A stretch of DNA of 64,000 nucleotides from Grifola frondosa (Eukaryota > Basidiomycota > Agaricomycetes > Polyporales > Grifolaceae): positions 372,001 to 436,000 of the forward strand of contig LUGG01000022.1 of assembly GCA_001683735.1 (NCBI GenBank). The letters are read 5' to 3'. This document shows, one piece after another, positions 24,185 to 36,180 of the stretch. A model generated the notes under the pieces. It worked only from the letters and a program-made list of their open reading frames with translations, was not told the DNA's origin and did not search any database. The translations under genes and the position numbers were made by a program. How positions within the stretch are numbered: the stretch's first letter is position 1; each line of letters starts with the position of its first letter.

Positions 24185-27100
24185 ATGTCCACGACTGTCG
24201 CCAAGGAATTTTCCGAAGTCCCGAAGCTGTCATCTGATGGCTCGAACTACCGCATATGGCTCGGCCGCGTCGAACGCGCCACAGGTGCCTGTGAAGCCGA
24301 AGACTTGCTCATTCGCGCGGCGGACTCTTCTTCAGCTGCAGAGCTAAAGCTGAATAAGCAAATGCTCAATGCGATTACAGGAAAATTTCCCGACTCACTA
24401 TTCAAGAAGTATATTAGTGTCACGGAAGTTCACTCCGTGATGTCTGGTTTGAAGACGGAGTTTGGCATGTCCACTGCCGCTTCCGAGGCATGGACGGAGG
24501 CGAAGCTCTTCTCGCTTCGTTGCACTGACGAGCGAAAGGTTCGCCAACACCTGGATCAACTTTCCGAACTCAAGGATAAGCTCTCCGAGATGAATGTGAA
24601 GATCGAAGATCGGACTTACATCAATGCTATCACCACATCTATTCCCCGCTCCTTTGCTCCCGTTGTCACCGCCATCGCCACCGCTACCGACATCTATAAC
24701 TCGACCTTGGCAACTGGCGCCACGCGCCGTATCGTAACCTCTGCGGAAATCATCAAAGCGCTCCGTGCTGAAGCAGACTCGCGTGCCGTCCTCAAGACCA
24801 CCGACAAAAGTGTTGCAGCTAACGCTGCTTTCACCAATGGACGTGGTGGGACACGAGGACGCGGACGCGGCAGTAATCGGGGACGCGGCGTGAACTCGAA
24901 CAAGAATAGTACTCACCGTTCTGAGGAGGACTTGACGTGTTTCAAGTGCGGTGGCAAGGGGCACCGCTCTCCGGAGTGTCCGTCAAAGAAGCAATTTTAT
25001 CAGAAAACCAAGAAGTCCGAGGCCGCATCCACCAGTACAGGTACGAGCGATGGCAAGGTGAAGACCGATGCCAAGCCAAAGGATGGCGCAACGAAGGACT
25101 CGTCTGCGTCAGCTGTCATAGCAGCACCCGAATCGTCGGCACACATCGAAGAGGCCTGGAGTGCCTGCGCGATGATCCCTTATGAAGAAGAAATTGTCAT
25201 TGATTGTTCCGACCTAGCCGCACAGGAGGAGGTTCATATTCCTGACACGTACCACGCTTTTGCCGGTATCATTGAATCCGGACGCCGCGTCGACATTTTC
25301 GACTCTGGCGCTTCGCGGCATATGACGCCGCACCTCGATCGCCTCTCGAATTTCCGCACCACCGCGCCGCACCAGATCCGCGCTGCGAACTTGGAAGTCT
25401 TTTACTCGCACGGTGTAGGTGACATGCTACTGCACTTACCTGCTGAGAACGGCGGCAAACACATCCGCCTCAAGGGTGTTCTTCACGCGCCCAAAATGCA
25501 TGCGACCCTCATCTCTTTAGGTGTTGTCGAGGCCGCTGGGTTTGCATGGCTAGGCTATGATGGCAACCTGATTATCTGCAATCAACATAATGACATTGTC
25601 ATTTCAGTTCCACGTGAAGATCACCTATATCGGATTTTCTACGATTCGGCTCACGCTTCGCTTGCCACTTCGGCGGTCCAACTATCACTCTTCGAAATTC
25701 ATAAGAGACTCGGTCACGTCAATTATGGCTATCTCAAGGCTATGATACAACAAAACCGACTCACCGGCATCACACTCGACCCACGTAGCAGCGAGGAGGT
25801 CGAATGCAAGACGTGTCTTGCCGCGAAGGCCCGTCGTGCACCGATATCATCCGTACGCCAGTCTCCGCTTGCAGAGAAATTTGGCGAACATCTTCATATG
25901 GATATCTGGGGGCCCGCATCCGTCTTGACAATTGATCGCTGCAGGTACGCTTTGACAATTGTCGACGACGCAACCAGATGGCTAGAGATGCCGCTTATGC
26001 GCGTCAAGTCCAAGGCTTTTGGGAAGTATGTTGCTCTTGAGGCACGGCTCCAGACGCAGCACGGCATACGCATAAAGACAGTCCAATCGGACCAAGGCGG
26101 CGAATTCCTTTCCACGGATATGGATGCCCACCTTGAACGTGCTGGAACAGTGCGTAAGCTAACGGTGCATGACACGCCTGAACATAACGGCGTCGCTGAA
26201 CGCACGCACCTTACGATCTTTAACGGCGTGCGCGCCGCGCTTGCCGGATCGGGTCTTCCAAAGTGGTTGTGGGGGAAGCTCTGGCGTACGTCGTCTACGT
26301 CTACAACCGGACGGCTCGCCGCGCACTGCAAGGTCAGTCACCGTTCGAAGCACGCTATGGACACGCACCGGACGTCTCGAACTTGCACGAATGGGGGTGC
26401 ATTGTCTTCGTCACTGTTGCGACTGACTCGAAGTTCGATGCACGAGGGCGCGAAGCACGTTGGGTAGGCCTTGATCGAACGTCGAACGGGCACCGCATCT
26501 ATTGGCCCAAAGAGCGGAAGATTTCTATCGAACGAAATGTCGTGTTCAGCTTAGAGTCTCCGCACGTCGAGGGGGGCACGATTTTGACATTGGACCTACC
26601 TCAAATGTTTCCGACACTGCTCCGCCTCCTCCTAAGCGTCCACGACACATTCCTGAACCCGAGCGTTCACCGTCGCTCGAACCTGGCGAAATTCGAGAAC
26701 CTGAAAATCCCGACATAGTCACCGGCAAGCGCAAACGCACGCCGAGTGCTAAACTTTGTGATATTGCATCTGGACGTGCTGAGGGTGCACTCACCGAGAT
26801 CACCATTGACGAGAGTGAGGAATCCGAAGTACTCGCATACTCCGTGGGTGCTGCCGCATCTGACTCCCTAGGCTTTGATCCTCGTTCTGTCGCAGAAGCC
26901 AAACGTCGCCCAGACTGGCCCAAGTGGCAAGAGGCTATGAGAGACGAGATAAGAAGATTGGAGTCGAGGAAAGCATGGGTATACGTGGATCCACCGCCGC
27001 GTTCATCGGGACACAACGTTGTTGGCTCGAAATGGGTATTTCGTATGAAGCGTGACGCCCGCGGCGAAGTCACAGGCTACTGCGCGCGCTTAGTCGCTCA

Positions 27101-28350
27101 AGGCTTCACGCAAGTCGAAGGTGTTGATTATTTCGCCGACGACACCTATGCTGCAGTATGCAAACTAGCTTCTATTCGTGTTATCCTTTCTGTTGCTGCC
27201 CGAAATGGCTGGTTCACTCACCAAGTCGACGTCAAGAGCGCATACCTCTATGGCAAGCTGCGGGAAGACGAGAAGATTTACATGCGCCCTCCTCCCGACA
27301 TCGAGCTTGACGGCCTAACAGCTGGCCAAATATTACTCCTTCTAGTCGCACTCTATGGGCTTCATCAATCAGGACGACGCTGGTATGTTCGTCTACGCAA
27401 GATCCTTGAAAGCTTCAAACTCGTACGGCTCGAGCACGATCACGCCGTTTTCTATCGGCGTCATCCCGATGGTGAAATCTCAATCATATTTCTTCACGTC
27501 GACGACATGACACTTGTCTGCTCCCTATTCGCTAACCTGCTTCGTCTCAAGGAAATGATCCAGTCCGAACTTGAAATCACGGACAACGGAGAACTTCACT
27601 GGCTCCTCGGCATCGAAGTCCGGCGCAATCTCGAGAAGCATACGATTGCGCTCTCGCAGCGCGCATACATCGAGTCCATCATCTCGCGCTATGGTTTCTC
27701 GGATGCAAAGCCTCTCGCTCAGCCCATGGATCCTCATGTTCGGCTCTCCATTGATCAATGCCCCGTCTCCACCGCTGAATATGCCGCGATGCGAGACAAG
27801 CCATATTTAGAAGCATTGGGAGCATTACAGTATGTCTCTGTCGCTACTCGTCCCGATATCACGTTTGCTGTCGGACAACTCGCTCAATTCGGGCGCAACC
27901 CCGGCGTCGCGCACTGGAACGCACTGAAGCGTGTCTATCAATACCTCAAGGGGACCGCGGACGTCTGGCTCATGCTAGGCGGCTCGGAAGACAATGATAT
28001 TGTGGGCTACTCCGATGCTGACGGCATGAGCACGGAAGGGCGTCGTGCAATTTCGGGCTACGTTTTTATGCTCAACGGCGGTGCAGTTTCATGGTCTTCG
28101 AAACGCCAGGACCTCGTCACGCTCTCGACGACCGAGGCCGAATATGTAGCACTGACGCACGCCAGCAAAGAAGCCATCTGGCTCCGCTCCTTCGTCAAAG
28201 AGCTCTTCGGCGACCCGGAACACCCCCTTCCTCTCCGCTCCGACAATCAGTCCGCTATCGCACTCGCTAAGGACGACCGCTTCCATGCGCGAACCAAGCA
28301 TATCGACATCCGATTCCATTTTATTCGCTACGCTATTGCCGGTAGAGATT
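24185..28350 (+). CDS. Copia gag-pol polyprotein (5' portion, up to RNase H)
   Basis: ATG at 24,185 in a frame open from 23,924. Gag-like UBN2 region (MSTTVAKEFSEVPKLSSDGSN onward), an Arg-Gly-rich stretch, CCHC zinc knuckle CFKCGGKGHRSPEC; protease with DSGAS; integrase with the HHCC zinc site (HKRLGHVN ... CKTCLAAK) and DDE residues in HMDIWGP, QSDQGGEF and HNGVAER; reverse transcriptase from GSKWVFRMK with HVDD in place of the usual YVDD; RNase H with TEAEYVAL and ARTKHIDIRFHF. Two one-base losses in G runs (26,271-26,275 and 26,571-26,576) shift the frame 2 to 1 to 3. The frame then runs into foreign DNA at 28,342. Because host genes show similar homopolymer losses, only the insertion is sure to be disabling. 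Confidence 0.93.
28336..28341 (+). other. Target-site duplication TTGCCG, left copy
   Basis: The same hexamer ends the insert at 48,089-48,094. Keeping one copy joins ...TACGCTA-TTGCCG-AGGGCAAA... and restores the RNase H frame as RYAIAEGKISLSYC, which fits the copia family. Confidence 0.88.
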
Positions 28351-28770
28351 CAGTTAGCCAGATACATCCGGTACATCACCTTCACCTGTGCCGGATACAC
28401 CCGGGAGGTGGGCTCACCTCCTGCTTTTGCCCTTGCATTGGGTCAGATACATCTCGCCAATTCGGATACAACCGAGATTGCGAGATGCATCGGACTCCAC
28501 GCTTCAATTATGGCAAAATAGATGCATTTGGCCCGGATCGAACCCGCACTTTGGAAAGCAAAGCACATACCTGATACAACTGCGCCATGAAGGCTTTACA
28601 AATCTATATGGAGCTATTCTAATATCCACTCATTTTGGCGTGGTGCTCGATATATCCATCCCGCGCCCATATACATCCGCCGCCCATATACATCCTGCCT
28701 CCCATATACATCCAGCTGTCCATATCCATCCCACCTCCCTTCCTCATTCATGCAGGTCGGATATTCATAC
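28349..28770. repeat. Left terminal region with GATACAT/ATACATCC subterminal repeats
   Basis: After the TIR the motif recurs as GATACATCCGG, GGTACATCACC, GGATACACCC, AGATACATCTCGCC, GGATACAACC and, at 28,640-28,735, a run of ATATACATCC / ATATCCATCC units. The core GGATACA is also the inner part of the TIR. Subterminal repeats usually serve as transposase-binding sites. Confidence 0.7.
28528..28596 (-). other. tRNA-like sequence (degenerate tRNA or SINE head)
   Basis: Read on the minus strand it has an A box TGGCGCAGTTG, a D-stem that pairs (GCGC with GTGC), a stem around CTTTG/CAAAG at the anticodon position and a B-box-like GGGTTCGATCCGG that lacks one base of the T loop. The 7-nt ends do not pair as an acceptor stem. 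So it is not a working tRNA; a tRNA-derived SINE head or an old tRNA pseudogene within the transposon end fits best. Confidence 0.5.
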
Positions 28771-29535
28771 ATACCAAGATCATTTCATCTTATAACTACA
28801 TGCTCACATGTATACATAAAGTAGTACACTCTTACATGTATAGTAATAATCCAGCATTCCTTTCCCCTCCGTTATAGTGGACAACTGTCCAAACAGAGCT
28901 CTGTGCCGGCTTGCGCACGCGGGTAATGTCCCAAGCTCAAATACGAAGCGCGCCAAAACCGTGCGCACGGATCTCTTCGAAATTGTGTGCGCGCATCTCT
29001 TCATTGAAGTGTATGCAAATTCAATCATTTACCTAATTGCGCATGCACTTTCTGTGTGTCCTCTCAGCACAAAATACAATGCACACCAGCATCATGCACA
29101 TAGATTTCTTCAAAGTTATGCATGCAGCGTGCAGACCTCTTCAAAAAAACACCGTGCATCATAATCGTGCGCGAGTCTCTCTTCAACGCAAATTGAACTG
29201 TTTGCTTAATTGCGCGGGTACATTTTGTGCATCTCGCAAGCTCGTGCATACATGCGCTTCCGTCGCGCTTCTAATAATACGAAAACACCGAAATCCATTA
29301 CAGTACTCAATGCCACCATCCTACATACTAATCCACATCCGTAATGCTTACCCTAAGGTCCAGCACTGTAACCGCATTCTACCAAACACGTTAGTGTAGT
29401 GCTAATGCATTTGTTCAATACTTACCGTCTCTATCCTATTTGCGAACGAAATCCGCCCCAACGACAACAACCGCGAATAACGACATGCTTGCCTAGATTA
29501 TAATGAGTACGGCACCACCTACGCGAATATCTGAC
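28771..29535. other. Non-coding stretch with imperfect TGCA-rich repeats
   Basis: Rich in GTGCGC/TGCATGCA words and in imperfect copies of a block containing TCTCTTCA...GCAAATT...TAATTGCGC (compare 28,970-29,060 with 29,170-29,240). No gene supported. It forms the 3' flank of the transposase gene. Confidence 0.4.
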
Positions 29536-32500
29536 TCACTTTCGCGCATATGCGGCTGCCCCATGGTCTCCGCCCTTATCCAACTCCTCCGCTTTCCTCA
29601 GCCAGTCGCGCTCGAAGTATAAGAAAAATCGCAATGTCCGCCGCATTTCCTCCTCGACCAGCAACACTTCCTCGTGCCAACGCGCCTTGAGGGCATTTGA
29701 TCTGAACCAGTGAACGGCAGTGCTTTCCCGATGCACGTCAGTCCTAAATCCTCTGTGGAATATTCGTGTACATACCGTCCTCGAAAAACTCCTCATATCC
29801 CCCCGCAGCTTGACCTTCCACAAAAGAAAAGTTCTCCCAGATCCACGAAGGTGCTTCCTTGCTTTGCCCGATTTGTTGTTGCGCCGAATACATTGTGAAC
29901 TTGCGGACATCTTCACGCTTCAGTTCCCTGTATGTAGGATCGTTAGCATTCATACCCAGCATTACCATAATCCGTCGCGCGCGGCGATATTCGTGGCCGC
30001 TCTGTTGATGGCTAGTTGCTTCTGCCGGATTTGGTTTGTTGCCCGAGTATTCGCCCTTTGGCCCGAAACATTATGTTTCGCGATCTTGAAAGCCTCGTTA
30101 GTGATGATGTGAGTGCGCACATCGTCCAGGGCATCGTTCGCTTGAGATTGTCGCAATTTCTGTTCTACCTCGATTGCACCGGCCATAATGTTGTGGTTGC
30201 GCACGGCCGGATCGTACGACGATGGCACATCTATCTGGATTGCATCGACCTCGAACCACGCCGTACTTTTTGTACGCTGCGCGTCATCCTCCGGCTCCGG
30301 GTCACGCTTGCGCTTCCCTTTGGCCTTGCTGGTGGAATCGGTGACGGAGTCTTCGTTCTTGTCGTCTACTGCAGGCGCGGCCAAAGGAAATGATCTGGAG
30401 AAAGGACCGGGTGATTCCTCTTCTACGGCTTCGCCGCCTCGTCGACCAACGGGGACAGATATCGATCCGATATATCTCTCCATTCCTTCCACTTCGCTGC
30501 GAACTGCTTGCGCTTATCGTCCAGCTCAGAGTGCGACTATCCGTGCCATAATCATCTTGAATTGCAGCGAGAAGTGATAATCTAGCCAGTGTATGTCAGC
30601 AGTGCTGCTCGAAAGCAGAGGTCCTACGCACTTTTGAGTCTGGAGAGAGATGCCTTGCTCAATAGCCTCCACTAGACCCGGTGTCGCCGAATGATTGGGA
30701 TCCGTTCGTGTGTTGAGATGCGCCAACATTTGTTTTTGTGTCAGGGCTGCGGCGCTTCGTCAGAACGGCAAAAGTCATCTGAACATTTACTCACCTGCCT
30801 CCCTGCGAGGCTCATACACATTCTCTAGGTCCTTGTGTTTCCCCATATCGACCACTTTCCGCAGCCACTCATCCTCCTGCTGCTTCCAGTTTGCTAATTT
30901 CTCCGTGCTCACGTTTTCCTCCACACTGACCAGATGATCAGTTGCCACCTTCAGCTGCTTGACCGCACGTTCGTGTTTGCTTGATAACGATCGACCTGTG
31001 CAATGTACATCAGTAGTATACGTCAAATTCAGCAATGAAGACCACACTTAAGCTGTGAACGCGGCGGATGTTCATGTCGGAGTGATGATCGTTGATCACG
31101 TCGTGGCGGTGACCCGACGTCATTTCTCGAGTCCGCGAAGCTAAGGCGTTGAGGGTAGCCCAAATCCTCTCAGGAGCTTCACCATCAGTCATCCCCACCC
31201 CTGGCAACCAATAGTAAGAGAACTTGAACCGACATTGCGCGATGTGAGCCGGCAAATGGAATTTGCCAACCGCTGCCAACGTCTGAGGCAAGCGGTAAGA
31301 CTGTATCGAGGGGAGGTCTATCGCACGTTGTGCAATCCAATGTAGGCGTGCGGCCAAATGAATTCGGTATTGACAATTGATATCGTAACCGGAAACGTGT
31401 AATCGAAGTCCCATCCATGGCTGTAACGCGGAAAGCATTGCAAAATCAACATTCGCGAATCTGCACCATCGGTTAGATCATAAGTGTGCGAGCATACCGT
31501 GGTGCATACCTTTCGCCTTTCTGCAGGTCCACGCCACCACACGGAAGCACGAACATGTGGCGAGCGCACGACAACCCAACGGTTCCTGATATTCGCCCGC
31601 CGTACCGCCCGTAGCCCAACGCCCCGAACTTGTGGCATGTAGTAGGCTGATAAATTGTTAGCGTTCATGTCTGACGAAACAGAAAATCGCTCACCTCTTT
31701 TTGAATGGCCCAAGCCGCTTTTGATACAAGTCGAACTCTCGCTCATTCGCGTAGTACGCTGCCCCAAGGGTCAGCGGTAGATCGTTCGGGTCCATGGGTT
31801 TCTCGCGTTGATTTTGATGGAAGTTGCCATCCACGGTATGAAAAAGAGCGTCCAGAAAACTAGATATCAATGTATTAAGCACAATCCATTATAATGGATT
31901 AGGTATCGCGCTCACCGTTGCCCTTCCGGTCTCGTTCGCCAGTGCGGATCCATGTTGATGCCCGGCTGTGGGCATGCTGGACACAACACTGCGAGACTGC
32001 CCCTTGGCAAATGAATTTGCGGCTGTGTGCCTGCTCGTTTGACCGATCGTAAAAATGTAAATTCACGAGCAGCCGTCAAAAGCTCTCGATAGCGGTCCTG
32101 TACACCCGTCACGTCAGCGTGCAATCCGCCTCACAACCCAGATCCACTTACCGGAACACTGTCGGGAGCCACGTTGTCCGTAGTCCGCCGCAGAAAAGTG
32201 AAGTAGTCGTGCGCATTCATCTGCGACTGCACAGATAGCAAATGGAAGTCGCGGAGCATATTGATCGCGAAAGCCGTCATCGGACGTTCCCAGGATGCAG
32301 GAAACAACCCAAATTGGATCAGCTGAAGGGGGTCTGCTAGTGGCGGACGACCGTCGGACAGACGACAAGCGCAAAAATGCACACACATGGAATGCACGCC
32401 ATGGGCATGAACTACCGTCATGCGGCGAGGTTCTGATAACGAATTAGGGCATATGGAACCTTCATGACCCAATCGGATAAGAGACCGAGCTCTCCAAGAG

Positions 32501-33064
32501 CACGTCGACGCCAAAAACCGCTCGTGGCATCCCACTCTTCTACTCGGTGGAAAGGGGTGTTGAAATGGTCGGCGATGATGCATTTGCGACACAAGGAGGA
32601 TGAGTGATAACAGTCGAAGCAACGGTACATTGGGTCCTCTGTACCGCATGCAGACTTGCACTTCCGCACGAGCATGTCCCTCCGCCGGTTCCAGACGTTG
32701 GACCTTGTTCTCGTTGCAAAATCCCTGCCAAGGCTTGCATCGCCCAATCTTTGAGAAATTGGGCCATGCGCACGGAAGGTGGCTATGAGTAGAATTAGTA
32801 AATCATCAGAGTCGCCACCGTGCTACGCACAATTGTATTGTTGACCGTAGCATTGCCACTTTGCACCTTCGACGGCTGTGACTCCTTCGCATATGGTGCG
32901 GGTAAAGCCCCAGGTTGATCCCCAACTCCAACCTTTCGAGCCGCCCAAGGATCAGGGGACACTGACGTCGAGGAAGATGAAGCCGCAGATTGGAATATAT
33001 TTGATAGCCCAAACAGCCCGCTTTGCTTCGCGCGGACTTTGCTCGCCTTAGGTTTGGACGCCAT
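29536..33064 (-). CDS. KDZ transposase with CxC2-like cysteine cluster
   Basis: About ten exons. In order: basic N-terminus (MASKPKASKVRAKQSGLFG); CxC2 zinc cluster (CKSACGTEDPMYRCFDC, LCRKC, then HFNTPFHRVEEWD and a Trp); VHAHGVHSMCVHFCAC; LIQFGLFPASWERPMTAFAINML with HLLSVQSQMNAHDY; AVLCPACPQPGINM; ALFHTVDGNFHQ; a Cys/His segment ending SCARHMFVLPCGGVDLQKGER at about 31,510-31,640, which lacks its own ATG; VSGYDINCQYRIHL with the catalytic Asp; KFHLPAH; DGEAPERIWATLN with the catalytic Glu; GHRHDVINDHHSDMN; and an all-helical C-terminus ending with HWFRSNALKARWHEEVLLVEEEMRRTLRFF. It should catalyse cut-and-paste movement. At least one frame change (in the CxC2 exon) may be real or an assembly slip. 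Confidence 0.9.
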
Positions 33065-33449
33065 AGGTCATGTCGTCGAACTGAAGGTAGAAACGAAGTC
33101 AAAATCCTTCATGAAAAAGCACGTGACCCGCACATTTGCCAGGCAGCCGCATTCCATATCAACACCCGCGTTCACCGACAATCGCTCGTTTTCAATGCGA
33201 GGGACGGTACTACGTCCAGCGGGGGCCAGTATTGGTTACTTTCGCAGATACACGCCGTACAACAGGAATACATATTACAAAGCTCAGGCAGCGCCGCTTC
33301 TTTCCCCCTCCCTACATATTCTCCTGAAATGCGGACGACAGGGTACCTTAATTGTCTTCACCATGGGCCTCCGGCTCCATATACGAATGCAGGAAGATCC
33401 AATACTGCAATCCTGACATCAGTCGAGAAAGCAATGTATAAAAAGTGAA
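33065..33449. other. Promoter region of the KDZ transposase gene
   Basis: Lies between the transposase start and the end of the upstream minus-strand gene. No gene supported; open frames on + are antisense leftovers. Confidence 0.4.
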
Positions 33450-34143
33450 TTATCGTACCGGTAGGTGACGGCGTGCCCAACGATCGATTTCTAAAAGACG
33501 CGCTTCGATCGGACGAGCAGGTTCCTTCGCAGCATCTTCAATCTTCCGGATGAACATCTCCCAACCTTCTACATAATCCTCCCGGTCCTCACAAAAGAAT
33601 ATGTAAATCCTAGCGAGGTCGTGCACGATAGCGCGCCCATACTCCGGCACCACGCGCACTACGTCAGGGCTTCCGAGACGCGCGATCCATTGTTCGAACT
33701 GTGCTGAGGGAACAGTTGTTCAGCGGTGATGGGGAGATTGAACTGCACAATGCGTAAATTCTCTGTTAAAATCCGGACATACACATCACTCACGCGGTTA
33801 TCGACCTCCAACGGCAATCCCTCCATCTGAATATAACACACTGGGTGACGGTTAACGCCCAGTGGATGGAAAGGCCACAATCCCGGCGCGGGGACACAAC
33901 GACATTCGACGTCGCTGGCACGTTGGGCAATGAGAGTTGTACGTGCACGGAGACCGCATTTGTGCCTTGATCCCGATGCACAGATACTGCTGTGGGAGAT
34001 GCAGTAGCGGGAGACGGAATAGCGGGAGACGGAGTAGCTGCATGGGCAAGAGAGTGCGACTGGCGCAGTCTTGAGCGGAATTCAGCCCGACGGCGTGCCA
34101 TGTACGACGTACGGCTCTCAGGAGACCGGTGAGTGCGTGGCAT
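33450..34143 (-). CDS. Unrecognised protein encoded next to the KDZ transposase
   Basis: ATG at 34,143 (MPRTHRSPESRTSYMARRRAEF), then a Ser/Pro/Thr-rich low-complexity part (a repeated SPAIP/SPATASP), a strand-like segment VHVQLSLPNVP, and after a one-base frame change PAPGLWPFHPLGVNRHPVCYIQMEGLPLEVDNR. A GTGAGT...CTCAG intron leads to FEQWIARLGSPDVVRVVPEYGRAIVHDLARIYIFF and a helical, charged C-terminus. It is on the same strand as the transposase and could be co-mobilised helper or cargo. I do not recognise the family. Confidence 0.6.
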
Positions 34144-34502
34144 CGAAAAAGAAACTAGCGGGGAGGTAGAGCAATCAGTCTTTAAGTCCGAAGTACAAGA
34201 GACCCTCGTACCAAGGGAAGACACGCAGATCAGATACACCTAAAAAGCCTGAAATGACAAGATCATTCGCATGATTAGGGTGAAAAATGGAGCATGCACC
34301 AGAAGAGATCCCGCAATCTAAACCGGACTGTGAGAGCCGTGGCACTGCATCCAGAGGGTCCAGAGGGCAAATGTTCACCCGAAGAAAGGGTTTCGTGGCC
34401 AGGCCGTCATGGGACGCTCAACAGCAGGTAGTACCTGCCGGAGTATGTCCCGGTCGCTCAACAGACGGTTGTGCGTCTGGAGCTCGGTCGCGACGTGCTA
34501 GA

Positions 34503-34700
34503 GAGCGGGGAAGAGACAGCGGCAGGAAGAGACAGCGGCGGGAAGAGACAGCGGCGGGAAGAGACAGCGGCGGGAAGAGACAGCGGCGGGAAGAGACAGC
34601 GGCGGGCAGAGACAGCAGCGGGCAGAGACAGCAGCGGGGAAGAGAGCGGCGGGGAAGAGAGCGGCGGGGAAGAGAGCGGCGGGGAAGAGACAGCGGCGCG
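34503..34700. repeat. Minisatellite with a 16-bp unit
   Basis: About twelve head-to-tail units of GACAGCGGCGGGAAGA, drifting to GAGCGGCGGGGAAGA at the right. All purine-rich on one strand. Open frames across it (Arg/Gly/Glu repeats) are artefacts of the repeat. Confidence 0.85.
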
Positions 34701-34829
34701 GAGACAGCAGTGGGGAGAGAGGCGTTGGGAGGAGAGGCGTAGGGGAGCCATCGGGGGGAGAGAGTGTAGTAGGCGGAGAGGTGCCAGCTCGAAGGCTGAA
34801 CTAAACTCCGACGGCCCGTGCGTGGGAGT

Positions 34830-34922
34830 TGATGCCGAATTCGGCACTCAGGTGACTGGGCGCCGAGTTGTGACCACTTTGGCGCTCAGGTGACTGGGCG
34901 CTGAGTTGCCACTTTGGCGCGG
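34830..34922. repeat. Short tandem duplication
   Basis: The block CACTCAGGTGACTGGGCGC..GAGTTG followed by CCACTTTGGCGC occurs twice in succession with small differences. Confidence 0.7.
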
Positions 34923-35349
34923 AGCTTGAACACCTTCTCACGCACGGGCCATCCAGGCGCTCATTCCTCTGACTTCCGCCTCTGCCTTCTTCCTCATTCC
35001 CCTTCCCCAATCTGGCTCTCTCCTCACCGCTTTTTGCTCGCTGCTCACTGTTCGCGTTCTCCATTCTGCGCGTGCCCGCCCCGACGTCACGTTATCGACT
35101 GCCTTCCCATTCCTTCCCCTCTTGCTTCTCACTACTTTCTGCTTGCTGCTCACTGTTCGCCTCGATTCTTCAGCTGTGGTCACCATTTTTGTAATACAAT
35201 ATAGCATCAACCTGCTACAACCGTTGTGAGTTAGCTGGTCAGGTTGTCAAAAATGCCGTAGTACAATACTGGGCAGATTGTAATATATATTGTATTACAA
35301 TAGGAGCATTGTAATACAGCTAGGCCGCATTTTTTTACAATTAGGGCTG

Positions 35350-36180
35350 CTTGTAATATTTCTATAGTACAATCTGACCTGATTGTAATACTAGATAATA
35401 CAATCAGGCCAGGTTGTAATTTTCGATAAAACAATCTGGTCAGATTGTAATATTCAATAGTACAATCTGACCTGGTTGTAATACCAGATAATACAATCAG
35501 GCCAGGTTGTAATTTTCGATAAAACAATCTGGTCAGATTGTAATACTGGATAAAACAATCTGGTCAGATTGTAATATTCAATAGTACAATCAGGCCAAAT
35601 TGTAATACTAGATAAAACAACCTGGTCAAATTGTAATATTCAATAGTACAATCAGGTCAGGTTGTAATACTGGATAATACAATCAGGCCAGGTTGTAATT
35701 TTCGATAAAACAATCAGGCCAGATTGTAATACTACTGGTAATACAATCTGACCTGATTGTAATACTAGATAAAACAACCTGGTCAGATTGTAATATTCAG
35801 TAGTACAATCTGACCTGGTTGTAATACTAGATAATACAATCAGGTCAGATTGTAATTTTCGATAAAACAATCTGGTCAGATTGTAATATTGAATGGTACA
35901 ATCAGGTCAGGTTGTAATACTAGATAATACAATCAGCCCAGATTGTAATACTACTGGTAATACAATCTGACCTGATTGTAATTTTCAATAAAACAACCTG
36001 GTCAGATTGTAATATTCAGTAGTACAATCTGACCTGGTTGTAATACTAGATAATACAATCAGGTCAGAATGTAATTTTCGATAAAACAACCAGGTCAGAT
36101 TGTAATACTACTGGTAATACAATCTGGCCTGATTGTAATATTCAGTAGTACAATCAGGTCAGGTTGTAATACTTCATTAT
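35350..36180. repeat. Tandem array of approximately 30-bp palindromic units, left arm
   Basis: Roughly 25 units alternate TTGTAAT-(5 to 8 nt)-ACAA blocks with CAGGTCAG/CTGACCTG cores, for instance TACAATCTGACCTGATTGTA, itself a near palindrome. The same array is inverted at 38,270-39,110. Any single strand can fold on itself at unit, array and arm scale. Confidence 0.85.

Noticed and set aside
24398..24964. 188-codon minus-strand frame
   Set aside because: Antisense of copia gag, which carries the real domain evidence.
26271..26576. Programmed frameshifting between copia reading frames
   Set aside because: The shifts lie inside integrase and after it, not between gag and pol, and are in G runs like the errors in host genes.
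34287..34893. Arg/Gly/Glu-rich open frames of 140-151 codons
   Set aside because: Produced by the 16-bp minisatellite, which stays open in several frames.
35350..36180. CRISPR-like array of regular repeats
   Set aside because: Nuclear eukaryotic context, no unique spacers, units are palindromic and variable, and the whole array is mirrored in a second arm.
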